Of a DNA stretch of 37,439 bases, positions 1 to 9,137 are shown one piece after another. Made by a program: the position numbers and the translations under genes. The stretch's first letter is position 1. Each line of letters starts with the position of its first letter. The notes beneath the pieces were generated by a model, which made no database searches, had not been told where the DNA came from, and was given only the letters and a program-made list of their open reading frames with translations. Origin of the DNA: Candidatus Pacearchaeota archaeon (GTDB lineage Archaea > Nanobdellota > Nanobdellia > Pacearchaeales > GW2011-AR1); assembly GCA_018303785.1 (NCBI GenBank), contig JAGVXM010000041.1, positions 1 to 37,439 of the forward strand. The letters are read 5' to 3'.

Positions 1-310
1 CCTATATTTAGTCGTTATCTGAATTGATTTCAGATTATTTCCGACGGAACTTCCGTAGGATTTGTACGCGTTTATTTTTATTTTTTCAGAGCTTCCGCTC
101 AAAGTTATTTGTGTTTCCATTTTTTCTCCGCGCGGCAGCGCGGTGCGCGCGCCGCAAAGTTTATTTAGAATGAGCTAGTTCTCTCTATGATTACTGATTT
201 CAATGGGGCTAGCTGTCTAGCTCCCTTTGGATAATTTTTCTAGAAATAAATATTTATTGATGGTAAACGCAATTCATCCGTCACCTTAAAAGGTGCGGAT
301 TTCCTGCGTA
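1..310. other. Hairpin-rich non-coding region with a GC-rich island (possible structured RNA; strand unknown)
   Basis: No ORF in the track. Inverted repeats seen at 19-33 (ctgaa/ttcag), 44-56 (acggaa/ttccgt), 89-100 (gagc/gctc), 128-155 (26 of 28 nt are G/C), 205-225 (gggGCTAG/CTAGCtccc) and 276-300 (atccg-t-cacctt/aaggtgcggat). Confidence 0.35.
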
Positions 311-527
311 GCATTTAAAATGTATTAACACTACTTAAACTAAATTGGTTGTTTATAACTACAGATTTTAACACTACAAGGTTTATTTATTACTACAACC
401 CTATATGCAAGAAGTTTTTAGTAAAGATTAAAAGTTTTAGCATGAATAATTTAGGTACTACAAGGATATATTGAAACATATTAACACTACCGAAAATTAT
501 TTAAATGTCCAAATGATTTAAATTGTT

Positions 528-722
528 ATGGAATGGGAAACAATTAAAAATTTAGAGAAATCGCTTCAAGATAAATTACTGTCTATTCCAGGATTTCCTC
601 GAACTATCTCTCGTCACCGAAAACCGGCCCTAGGGGAGCTGGATCAACTATATTCCAAGTACCCGGAGTTATTACAAGAACGTGTCACGGGTCGGTATTA
701 CCATTCTAAAGAGGAAATTTAA
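528..722 (+). CDS. Hypothetical small protein (64 aa)
   Basis: ATG ORF, no recognised motif. Confidence 0.45.
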   Translation: MEWETIKNLEKSLQDKLLSIPGFPRTISRHRKPALGELDQLYSKYPELLQERVTGRYYHSKEEI

Positions 723-773
723 CAGGGTTCGTATAATGTATCTTGTGCGAATCTTTTCTGTGTGAATGATGAT

Positions 774-1250
774 TTATACAGAATTTGGATTTCCTGGAAC
801 TTGTTTTAACCTTTCCCGTAGTTGATTAAAATGATTAAGATACTCCATAGGTCTTCCTTCGGGTTTTGCCAAATATGTTTTATCGATAAGATCTGCTATT
901 TCCCTTGCACTTGCATGTCTTCTTGTTTTAATCTCACGGCCGAGATAATCAACAGCAGTATTATGTAATTTTTCCATGCGGCTCTTTCCTTCTAATAAAG
1001 GAGTAATTTCATGGTCTCTCACTTCACTTGGAGAATGTCCAACTATACTCCTGATTGAAATTATTGGAATGAGCATATGAGAATTAGAATCATAATTAGA
1101 ATCAAGATCTTCAGGAAGCGGAGGACTAAAGGAATAAATTCGGGAAATATGTCGATTATTGTCTAGATCGATAGCAGTTAGATAAGGAATATCTTGACCA
1201 TGATCATAGAGTTCTATTCCCTCTAACCTTAAGGAAAAATTAAAGTCCAT
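774..1250 (-). CDS. Hypothetical protein (158 aa)
   Basis: ORF without competing frame; no recognised family. Confidence 0.6.
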   Translation of the reverse strand: MDFNFSLRLEGIELYDHGQDIPYLTAIDLDNNRHISRIYSFSPPLPEDLDSNYDSNSHMLIPIISIRSIVGHSPSEVRDHEITPLLEGKSRMEKLHNTAVDYLGREIKTRRHASAREIADLIDKTYLAKPEGRPMEYLNHFNQLRERLKQVPGNPNSV

Positions 1251-1380
1251 TGTTATGAAATTCTTTGGTGATTTAGTGTTATACTTTAATAGCTACTAAG
1301 TTTAAAAATATTTATATTATAATAGATTTCTTCATGCTAAAAGTTTTTAGCGATGCTTAAAACTTAAAACCTTATTTCTG

Positions 1381-1626
1381 TCAATTAATTTTCCAGTGTG
1401 TGAATATTGCAGCAATTATCTCTTCTATAGTTGCTTCTTCATCCTCTAAAATTTTACCAAGCATTTCGATCCTTGTTCTATCCTTCGGAGTCCACCCATA
1501 ATATTCGTTAAGGTAACAAATTTCTATATTAGCTGTATGAGGAATTGTTTTTTCAGTTCCATTAGACCCATTTACGCGGTAAACCATTACTCGTTTTCCA
1601 TTCGATTCGAAGAGAGTATTTCCCAC
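1381..1626 (-). CDS. Hypothetical protein (81 aa)
   Basis: ORF; no recognised family. Confidence 0.5.
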   Translation of the reverse strand: MGNTLFESNGKRVMVYRVNGSNGTEKTIPHTANIEICYLNEYYGWTPKDRTRIEMLGKILEDEEATIEEIIAAIFTHWKIN

Positions 1627-1822
1627 AAAGTATCTTCCTTAATCCCTCCTTCTAAAATGTAATCTAATACTGTTTTGGACATATTTTTTAACAGAGGTTA
1701 AAGTTTTTATTAATTTATGTAATTAGATATAAACAGCAAAAACCGAGATTGTAGTGCTAAATTAAATTGTTTTTAATAATGTAAGGCTATATAAATATTA
1801 TAAAAAATAGAAATAAAAATAA

Positions 1823-2035
1823 TTAATGCCTATGTTGACAAGGACACCATCGTTTGAGAAGGATTGCTGCTGCTGCAATAATGATTGTCCATTTAGCCCA
1901 TATGGTAGCATACCAGCCAGGAACTAATGCGACCACCAAGATTGCTAATGGTAGAATCCATTTCAGAGTTCCACAAACTCCACACTCGCAAACATGTCCC
2001 TTTTCCACTGATTTGGACATTGATTTTTTGGCCAT
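1823..2035 (-). CDS. Small membrane protein with Cys-rich ends
   Basis: Trimmed to the internal ATG at 2035 (preceded by an agaggt RBS-like motif). MAKKSM...CECGVCG, two hydrophobic segments, C-terminal WCPCQHRH. Confidence 0.6.
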   Translation of the reverse strand: MAKKSMSKSVEKGHVCECGVCGTLKWILPLAILVVALVPGWYATIWAKWTIIIAAAAILLKRWCPCQHRH

Positions 2036-2242
2036 AGTTTTACCTCTTTTTATCAATTAACTTATCAAGCCTAGAGAGTTATTTAAACTTTTTTATTATT
2101 TATTAAAAAATGGCTTGTTTTGCACAAATAACTTAATTATCTGGTAACAAACGCCTGTTTTATCGATGATAAGTAAAATAAAATAAGCTTGGCTATTTAA
2201 ACATCCAAACAGTCCAGTGTATTGATTGTTCGCTGTTTATAA

Positions 2243-2262
2243 TGTTTAGACTCATCTAAACA
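2243..2262. promoter_or_regulatory. Palindromic operator-like site TGTTTAGA-CTCA-TCTAAACA
   Basis: Perfect 8-bp inverted repeat with 4-nt spacer, about 100 bp upstream of the HTH gene at 2362. Confidence 0.4.
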
Positions 2263-2361
2263 CTGTGTATACAATTGGATCTAGCTATAATTATCGTCGA
2301 TATTTTTTAATTTTATTTTATTAATAAAAACATTTATAAATCTGTTAATAATTTAATTAGT

Positions 2362-2979
2362 ATGTTTGGATTATTTAGAAAAAAAGAGGACAAAACAGAG
2401 ATAAACACTCTTAAACATGCTGTTCAAACATGTTTCAACAACGTTAAGCAAGATATAAACAACCTAACTCAATGGATTAAACACCTTGATGCTCAAGATG
2501 TGCAAGTAAAAAATGATATTGTTGATGTCAGCGAAGAAATTTCTAGTATTAAAGGTGAGCTTGAGAACCTTAAAAATATGATTGCTATACTTGGAAATAA
2601 ACAGTCATTCAAACAACGCAAAACAATGTTTAATGAACAAACAGTCAATTACCCAGTTTTAGACAGTGTTCAAACAGATGTTCAAACAGCTATTTTGGAT
2701 AATTTAACCGCTAATGAAAGAGCTATTATATTTATGTTACTAAATTCTGATATGAAATTGAGTTATGAAGATCTTGCTGCAATGCTAGGAAAGAATAAAT
2801 CAACAATCAGAGGACAGGTTAACAGTATAAAACAGAAAAGTGAAGGGTTGATTGAAGAGAGTATGGGGGAGAATAATAAAAAAAGAGTGTATATTCCTGA
2901 GAAAATAAAGGGAATATTGCTAAAAAGTCGAAAAGTGAGAGATAAATCTAAAAAAAAAGAGAAGGAATATGAAAATTAG
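2362..2979 (+). CDS. Coiled-coil protein with C-terminal winged-HTH-like domain (putative DNA-binding regulator)
   Basis: N-terminal heptad-like helix, QTDVQTA linker, then LTANERAIIFMLLNSDMKLSYEDLAAMLGKNKSTIRGQVNSI (HTH-like). Confidence 0.65.
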   Translation: MFGLFRKKEDKTEINTLKHAVQTCFNNVKQDINNLTQWIKHLDAQDVQVKNDIVDVSEEISSIKGELENLKNMIAILGNKQSFKQRKTMFNEQTVNYPVLDSVQTDVQTAILDNLTANERAIIFMLLNSDMKLSYEDLAAMLGKNKSTIRGQVNSIKQKSEGLIEESMGENNKKRVYIPEKIKGILLKSRKVRDKSKKKEKEYEN

Positions 2980-3231
2980 GAGTATAAGTGTAGCAAAAAC
3001 TGAAAAAGGGAGGGTTTACTCGATTAATTATAATGTTGGATATGAGTAAAAAGTGAGTAAAAAAGGAGAGAATTCAGTAATGAGATAATTTAGTGGCCGA
3101 ATATGTCCAAAGAGAGAATTAATTTTAAAATGGCTATAACTGCCAAATTTTTGGTTTTTAGACATTTAAGACCCCAAAAATTCAACGCAGAAAATATTTG
3201 GTTAATATGTCAATAATAACTTAATTTTAAT

Positions 3232-3249
3232 TATTCGTTACAACGAATA
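3232..3249. promoter_or_regulatory. Palindrome TATTCGTT-AC-AACGAATA at the 3' end of the minus-strand HTH gene
   Basis: 8-bp perfect inverted repeat, 2-nt spacer, directly abutting the stop of 3251..3943. Confidence 0.3.
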
Positions 3250-3250
3250 T

Positions 3251-3943
3251 CTATATTTCCCTTAATTTTATAATTGTTGCTAAAGAGGCAATTTGTTTTA
3301 ATTCTGGGGAGATTTTAATTAATATTTTCTTATTATTTAACTTCTCTTTTTTTAGAGGTATTCCTTTGGTTACGATCTTTTGAACATAATCTCTCACTGA
3401 ACTTTCGCTTAATCTTAAATGCTTAGATAGTATAGAATAGGTGACTTCTTGGATTTGTTCCTCTAATTGATATATCGTCGAGAAAACGGTCATTTCTTGA
3501 TGAGTTAGATGTTTGAATTTCAACCTGATCTCTTTCTTCAATGTGTCTAAGGACCCTAAGATTTCTGTGGCTTCCTTGAGGTTATTTTCAATAGATCTTG
3601 GAGGTTTATGGGCTAAAATATGTGTCGAATTGTCTGTCTGTTGGTTTGTCTGTCTGTCTGTTGGAACACCTTCATTTCCACTGGAAATGGGTAAATTCTG
3701 GGGTTTTAACCCCCTTATTTCCCATGGAACTGTTGGATTATGTGTCGGACTCACTGGATCTGTCTTAATTATCTGTCGGATTGTCGAAATTTCCCCTAAA
3801 ATCCTATCATAGGAATGATTTACATTTCTTAGACTATCGAGAAGCGAATTTAGAGATATTTTCAAATTAAGGATTTCTTCATTGAGAAAATTAATATCTC
3901 CTTTAACTTTCTGAAATGCATTTTTTAAAGATTCTTCATCCAT
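3251..3943 (-). CDS. Coiled-coil protein with QTDR-type linker and C-terminal HTH (paralogue-like to 2362..2979)
   Basis: N-terminal coiled coil, GVPTDRQTNQQTDNSTH linker, C-terminal LTHQEMTVFSTIYQLEEQIQEVTYSILSKHLRLSESSVRDYVQKI. Confidence 0.65.
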   Translation of the reverse strand: MDEESLKNAFQKVKGDINFLNEEILNLKISLNSLLDSLRNVNHSYDRILGEISTIRQIIKTDPVSPTHNPTVPWEIRGLKPQNLPISSGNEGVPTDRQTNQQTDNSTHILAHKPPRSIENNLKEATEILGSLDTLKKEIRLKFKHLTHQEMTVFSTIYQLEEQIQEVTYSILSKHLRLSESSVRDYVQKIVTKGIPLKKEKLNNKKILIKISPELKQIASLATIIKLREI

Positions 3944-3973
3944 TCTACTTTACGATTTAGAAATTATATAAAG

Positions 3974-4246
3974 TTAGTTATTTTGGCGTGCATGATAGAT
4001 CTCATATACTTTATTCGAGAGTCTCCATCGTATCCTTCTTGAAAATATATCTCCTTGAGTATTCTTTTTGATTGATGAAACTAATTCATTTTTTTCAAGT
4101 TCGAGCATTAACTTTTTTACAAATTCTTCATCCCTCGCTATTTCTTTTGCAATTTCCGCAGTAAATGGGTAATTAGGAAATGTAGAAAAAAGATAAGAAA
4201 GAATTTGTTCTGTGATTTTGTCTTTTTTTTCTTGACTGATTCTCAT
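3974..4246 (-). CDS. Small HTH-like protein (90 aa)
   Basis: AEIAKEIARDEEFVKKLMLELEKNELV resembles a winged-helix segment. Confidence 0.5.
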   Translation of the reverse strand: MRISQEKKDKITEQILSYLFSTFPNYPFTAEIAKEIARDEEFVKKLMLELEKNELVSSIKKNTQGDIFSRRIRWRLSNKVYEIYHARQNN

Positions 4247-4336
4247 CGAAGTATATATCCTAAATTATTTTTAAAGGTTGGTATAGATAGTTTTATAAGA
4301 CAATTTTGACTATCATGTAAAAGAGTTCTTAACCAT

Positions 4337-6922
4337 ATGAAAGAAGATTTAACTTACCCACGCGCAGTAGTACGAAAAGAGAAAGATGTAATTGGAATTC
4401 TTGATCCCCTCGTAAAGGAGTGGTTTTTTTCTAAATTTCCAAAATTTTCGGAAAGCCAACTTTATGGAGTGATGAACATCCATGAACGAAAGAATATTTT
4501 AATTTCAGCAGGAACAGGAAGCGGGAAAACACTGACTAGTTTTCTTAGTATTCTCAACTATTTAGTACAGTTGGCAAAAAAAAATGAATTAGAAGAGAAA
4601 ATTTATTGTGTATACTCTTCTCCATTGAAGGCGTTGAACAATGATATTTATGTTAACCTCATAAGGCCTTTGGAAGAGATTTATGTATTAGCGGATAAAA
4701 AAAATATAACTTTGCAAAAAATTCGGGTAGGATTGAGAACAGGAGATACGACAGTTCAGGAAAAAGCAAAGATGTTGAAACATCCTCCTCACATATTTAT
4801 TACCACTCCTGAAAGCCTCGCGATCTCACTTACCACAAAAAAATTTATTGAACTATTTTTTGGTGTAGAATTTATCATTATAGATGAAATTCATTCTTTA
4901 GGAAATAAACGAGGAGTATATTTGAGTATTAGCTTAGAACGTCTCGAAGAGATAAGCAAGATAACTCCGGTTCGTGTTGGACTTAGTGCTACTGTTGCTC
5001 CATTAGACGAGGTAGCAAATTTTTTAGTTGGAGTGGATCGTGAATGCTTGATTGCAGAAGTAGAAAATAAAAAAACTATTGATTTAAAGGTGTTGACAGG
5101 GGTGGAAGATCTTATTGAAACAAACTCTTACGATATAAAGTCTTCTTTATATCATATTATTGATGAGTTAGTTCAGAAACATCAGACTACAGTTATTTTT
5201 ACTAATACTCGTGCTGCAACCGAACGTGTGGTTAATCATCTTAAAGAAATATTTCCTGAAAATTATTTAGAAAACATTGAAGTACACCATTCATCTTTAA
5301 GTAAAGATCATCGATTTAAAGTTGAAGAAAAGCTTCGTAACGGAGAACTGAAGGTAGTAGTTAGTTCGACTAGTTTGGAATTAGGAATCGATATTGGTTT
5401 TATTGATTTGGTTATTTTATTGGGAAGTCCGAAAAGTAGTGCAAGAGCTTTGCAGAGGATTGGGCGAGCGGGGCATAAGCTTCATGATATTTCAAAAGGA
5501 AGATTTATTGTACTGGATCGAGATGATCTTGTTGAAAGTACTATTCTAGTTAAAGAATGTGTAGAGCGCAAGATTGATAAGATTCATATTCCAAAAAATT
5601 GTCTTGATGTGTTAAGCCAGCAGATTTATGGAATGTGTATCCAAAAAACCTATAATATTGATGAAATGTTTCTATTAATCAAAAAAAGTTATTGCTACCA
5701 ACATTTGAAAAAAGAGGAGTTTATGAGCACTATCTCATATTTATCTGGAGAATATGCATTAGAACATCGTAATGTATACGCAAAGATATGGTATGATAAA
5801 AAAACAAAACAATTGGGGAAAAAAGGAAAACTTGCCCGAGTTATTTATTTTACTAATATAGGAACTATACCTGAAGAAAGTTTTATTAGTGTTGTATCTG
5901 CTGATCAAAAAATAGGAGTAATAGATGAATCGTTTCTGGAAAAAATGAAACCTGGAGATGTTTTTGTCCTCGGAGGAAAGAAATATCAGTTTATGTATAC
6001 GAGAGGCATGAAAGCTTATGTAAAAAGTGGTATCAAAAGAAATCCTACTATTCCCAGTTGGTTTTCAGAACAATTACCATTAAGTTTTGAATCTGCTTTA
6101 GAAATACAAAAATTTAGGAAACTAATTAATGAAAAATTTGAAAAAAAACAAACAAAAAAAGAGATAGTTAAGTTTATCGAGGAATATACTTATGTAGATG
6201 GAGTAGTTGCCGAGCAAATTTATCTATATTTTTATGAACAGTATCATTATTCTCAGATACCTCATTCAGAAAAAATTCTTATAGAGTTGTATAAGGGAGA
6301 AAAAAATTATGCTATTGTTCATTCTCTCTATGGTAGGAGGGTTAACGATACATTATCTAGAGTTTTGGGTTACTTAATGGGACAAATGGCGGGAAGAGAT
6401 ATAGAAATTGGTATAAGCGACAATGGGTTTTATTTTGCGGGAGAAAAGTTATTGTTAGAAGAGGCAATGGCAGTTTTGCAGCCTACGAATATCGCTGAAG
6501 CTCTCGAAGAAGCAATTGCAAAAACTGAGATATTGAAAAGAAGATTTAGGCATTGTGCTGCTCGTAGCTTGATGATATTAAGAACTTATAAAGGTAGAAT
6601 AAAGACTGTTGGGAAACAGCAAATGAAAAGTCATTTTTTATTAAGCGCTATTAATAAAATAAGTAAAGACTTTCCGATATTAAAGGAAGCAAGGAGAGAG
6701 GTTTTGGAAGATGTAATGGATGTGCATAATGCCCAACGAGTATTGCAATCGATTAAAGATAAAAAGATTAAAATTCAGTACCATGCAACCAAATTACCGA
6801 GTCCATTTGCGTTAACATTAGTATTACAGGGGTATAGTGATTTAATGCGAATGGAAGATAAGATTGAGTTTATGAAGAGAATGCATAAAGAAATAATCCA
6901 TGAAATCGAAAAAAACAAATAA
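4337..6922 (+). CDS. Lhr-type ATP-dependent helicase (SF2)
   Basis: Walker A SAGTGSGKT, DEIH box, VGLSAT motif III, SSTSLELGIDIG, QRIGRAGH motif VI; 861 aa. Confidence 0.9.
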   Translation: MKEDLTYPRAVVRKEKDVIGILDPLVKEWFFSKFPKFSESQLYGVMNIHERKNILISAGTGSGKTLTSFLSILNYLVQLAKKNELEEKIYCVYSSPLKALNNDIYVNLIRPLEEIYVLADKKNITLQKIRVGLRTGDTTVQEKAKMLKHPPHIFITTPESLAISLTTKKFIELFFGVEFIIIDEIHSLGNKRGVYLSISLERLEEISKITPVRVGLSATVAPLDEVANFLVGVDRECLIAEVENKKTIDLKVLTGVEDLIETNSYDIKSSLYHIIDELVQKHQTTVIFTNTRAATERVVNHLKEIFPENYLENIEVHHSSLSKDHRFKVEEKLRNGELKVVVSSTSLELGIDIGFIDLVILLGSPKSSARALQRIGRAGHKLHDISKGRFIVLDRDDLVESTILVKECVERKIDKIHIPKNCLDVLSQQIYGMCIQKTYNIDEMFLLIKKSYCYQHLKKEEFMSTISYLSGEYALEHRNVYAKIWYDKKTKQLGKKGKLARVIYFTNIGTIPEESFISVVSADQKIGVIDESFLEKMKPGDVFVLGGKKYQFMYTRGMKAYVKSGIKRNPTIPSWFSEQLPLSFESALEIQKFRKLINEKFEKKQTKKEIVKFIEEYTYVDGVVAEQIYLYFYEQYHYSQIPHSEKILIELYKGEKNYAIVHSLYGRRVNDTLSRVLGYLMGQMAGRDIEIGISDNGFYFAGEKLLLEEAMAVLQPTNIAEALEEAIAKTEILKRRFRHCAARSLMILRTYKGRIKTVGKQQMKSHFLLSAINKISKDFPILKEARREVLEDVMDVHNAQRVLQSIKDKKIKIQYHATKLPSPFALTLVLQGYSDLMRMEDKIEFMKRMHKEIIHEIEKNK

Positions 6923-7658
6923 TATAAAAATCCAGTATCTCCATGATTGCATTCTTATTCAGAATCAAATACTGGTTATTGGAGATATTCATATTGGTTA
7001 TGATGAACATTTTGATGGAAGGGCTATCTTTCCGGGAATGCAATTAGATGAAATTATTGATAAATTAAATGGAATTTTTAGTTATTTAAAATCTAGGGAT
7101 ATATTGATCAAAAAAATTATTCTTTTAGGAGATGTTAAACATGATTTTGGTCAGATCAGCGATATTGAATGGCGGGAAACATTGCAATTTTTAGATTTTT
7201 TGAAAAAAAATTCTGAAGAAGTGGTTGTTATTCGAGGGAATCACGATACTATTTTAGAGCCTATTCTTTATAAAAGAGATATCAAATTAAGAGATTTTTA
7301 TAAACTTAAAATTAATGGAAAAAATATTTGTTTTCTCCACGGTAATAAACTGTTTAAACAATGTTTGGACAAACAGACAGCCTATCTTTTTTTTGGTCAC
7401 TTACATCCCGCAATTGTTTTAGAAGATCCATATAAAAGTGAAAAATTTAAATGTTTTTTAGAGGGGACTTGGAAAAATAAACAGGTGTTTGTTTTACCCA
7501 GTTTTAGCTCGTGGAGTTATGGTTATGAAATCACAGAACCTAACGATCGAAAATTTTTTGTCATTGATCATAAGACTCTATTAAGTTTCAATGTAATTTT
7601 ATATGATTCTAGAGAACAGATACCTTATAATTTTGGAAAAGTAAAAAATTTTCGTTAA
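6900..7658 (+). CDS. ICC-like metallophosphoesterase (Lhr-associated type)
   Basis: VIGDIHIGYDEH, LLGDVKHDFG, VIRGNHD, FLHGN, FFGHLHPA; overlaps the helicase 3' end. Confidence 0.85.
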   Translation: MKSKKTNNIKIQYLHDCILIQNQILVIGDIHIGYDEHFDGRAIFPGMQLDEIIDKLNGIFSYLKSRDILIKKIILLGDVKHDFGQISDIEWRETLQFLDFLKKNSEEVVVIRGNHDTILEPILYKRDIKLRDFYKLKINGKNICFLHGNKLFKQCLDKQTAYLFFGHLHPAIVLEDPYKSEKFKCFLEGTWKNKQVFVLPSFSSWSYGYEITEPNDRKFFVIDHKTLLSFNVILYDSREQIPYNFGKVKNFR

Positions 7659-8065
7659 CTCTTTTTTTTATCCATATTTATTCTAGGCATAGGTATATGA
7701 TAGGGTAAAGACATTTCATCTTCTAAATACAAAGCTTTTACATTGCATTTGTTCATTATAAAATTAAATAAAGGGACTCTTATTTCAGTGGGGATTTTCT
7801 TATCTTTCCATGAATTTAGAAATTGTTTTAATTCGTCTTTTTCTGGTAATATAATAATACTTCCTTCAAATTCAATTTTAGCAAATTTATCAGAATATTC
7901 GATGACTAAATTAAATTGAATTTTGATAACTTCTTCGTCAGTTATTGAGATCTTTTCTTTAGAGATATCTTTTATATTTATATTTTGATTTATAGAAACA
8001 TTAGCTTTTTGACTTTCTTCTTTTTCTACTAGTATTTTAGTCAAGTTAAAACCTATTATTTTCAT
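7655..8065 (-). CDS. Hypothetical protein (136 aa)
   Basis: ORF convergent with the phosphoesterase; no strong motif. Confidence 0.6.
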   Translation of the reverse strand: MKIIGFNLTKILVEKEESQKANVSINQNINIKDISKEKISITDEEVIKIQFNLVIEYSDKFAKIEFEGSIIILPEKDELKQFLNSWKDKKIPTEIRVPLFNFIMNKCNVKALYLEDEMSLPYHIPMPRINMDKKKS

Positions 8066-8205
8066 TTGATAATTTATTGATTAAGGTTTTTAAATATTTA
8101 TATCAAAAATTTCTATTTTACGTTGAGATTAGAACAGTGTATATTTCTATAATTTTAAATCGCACTATTAAGCATAAAGAAATTTGTAGATTATATTGAT
8201 TTAAC

Positions 8206-8466
8206 TTACATTAAATCTTCTTCAGAAATAACCACAAAATCGCCGATTGCAATTATAGAGTTATATGGAATAAGCACTTCGCCCTTATTTGAAAGCTCTA
8301 AATTAAGATGAGAACAATAAGAGGTTGCGTCACGAACAACGATATGAATTAATTCTCCTGTTCTTGTTTCAAAAGTAATATCTTTTACAACTCCCAATTT
8401 TTTCCCTTCTTTTGTAACCACTGATTTAGAAAGTATTTCACGATGAGGTCTTTTTTCTATTGTCAT
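8206..8466 (-). CDS. PRC-barrel domain protein
   Basis: LSKSVVTKEGKKLGVVKDITFETRTGELIHIVV...VLIPYNSIIAIGDFVVI is a typical PRC-barrel pattern. Confidence 0.8.
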   Translation of the reverse strand: MTIEKRPHREILSKSVVTKEGKKLGVVKDITFETRTGELIHIVVRDATSYCSHLNLELSNKGEVLIPYNSIIAIGDFVVISEEDLM

Positions 8467-8499
8467 TCTTTCTTTAGAAAGCTTTTATTTATAAACTTT

Positions 8500-9137
8500 T
8501 TTATAGTCTACTTTTGGATTTTTAGTCTATTTACTTTTTAATATGACTATGATTTATTCTAAGAATTTAATGGGGTCTCTCTCCCTGTGGTTTCGTGTGG
8601 AAATGTTTATATAAGGAAGTAAGTTTTTTTGTTTTTAATTTTTATTTATAAATTTTTATATATTATATTATATATATTATATTATTATGATTAATTTGTT
8701 ATTTAAAAAATAAAAAAAACGAAAAAATCTCTAATTAATACAAAAAAATCAAATAATCACATAATCAATAAAAAGTATAAACAATTAAAAAATTAATAAT
8801 AAATCAATAAAAAAGAGTAATAAACAAAATAAACAATAAAAGGCAATAAAACAATATTAAAATAATAACGCAAATAAACAAATAACAAAAGATCAATAAA
8901 TTCATCAAAAGTAAATAATACAACCCAAAAAATGAATAATAAAAAAAGAAAAAATCATAATACCGAAAAATGAATAATAAAAAAAGAAAAAATCATAATA
9001 CCGAAAAATGAATAATAAAAAAGAAATCTCAACGGTAAAATCTGATTTTTCCATGAGAAATATAGGTGTCACTGGTTAGAGAATAGTCGAGTTTATAAAG
9101 TTTTGAAAATTTTAAGACTGGTTGAGGTGAAAAGAGG
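8500..9137. other. Putative replication origin region (AT-rich DUE-like, G-poor tract)
   Basis: About 640 bp of intergenic DNA directly upstream of orc1/cdc6. Top strand goes from T-rich (about 8500-8700) to A-rich and almost G-free (about 8700-9020), with tandem repeats. Confidence 0.5.
8928..9027. repeat. 38-bp tandem direct repeat, about 2.6 copies
   Basis: Unit aaaaatgaataataaaaaaagaaaaaatcataataccg at 8928-8965 and 8966-9003, partial third copy from 9004. Confidence 0.85.

Noticed and set aside
1854-2060. Plus-strand ORF (68 aa)
   Set aside because: Antisense to the small Cys-rich membrane protein, which has an RBS-like motif and sensible topology.
3146-3182. 9-bp inverted repeat aatttttgg/ccaaaaatt
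   Set aside because: AT-rich with a 19-nt loop; likely by chance at this base composition.
3513-3812. Plus-strand ORF (99 aa)
   Set aside because: Antisense to the better-supported coiled-coil/HTH gene 3251-3943; its Cys/Val/Ser-rich repeats reflect the CAGA tract on the opposite strand.
8928-9027. CRISPR array
   Set aside because: Repeats are directly adjacent without unique spacers and are low-complexity A-rich; no cas genes in the window.
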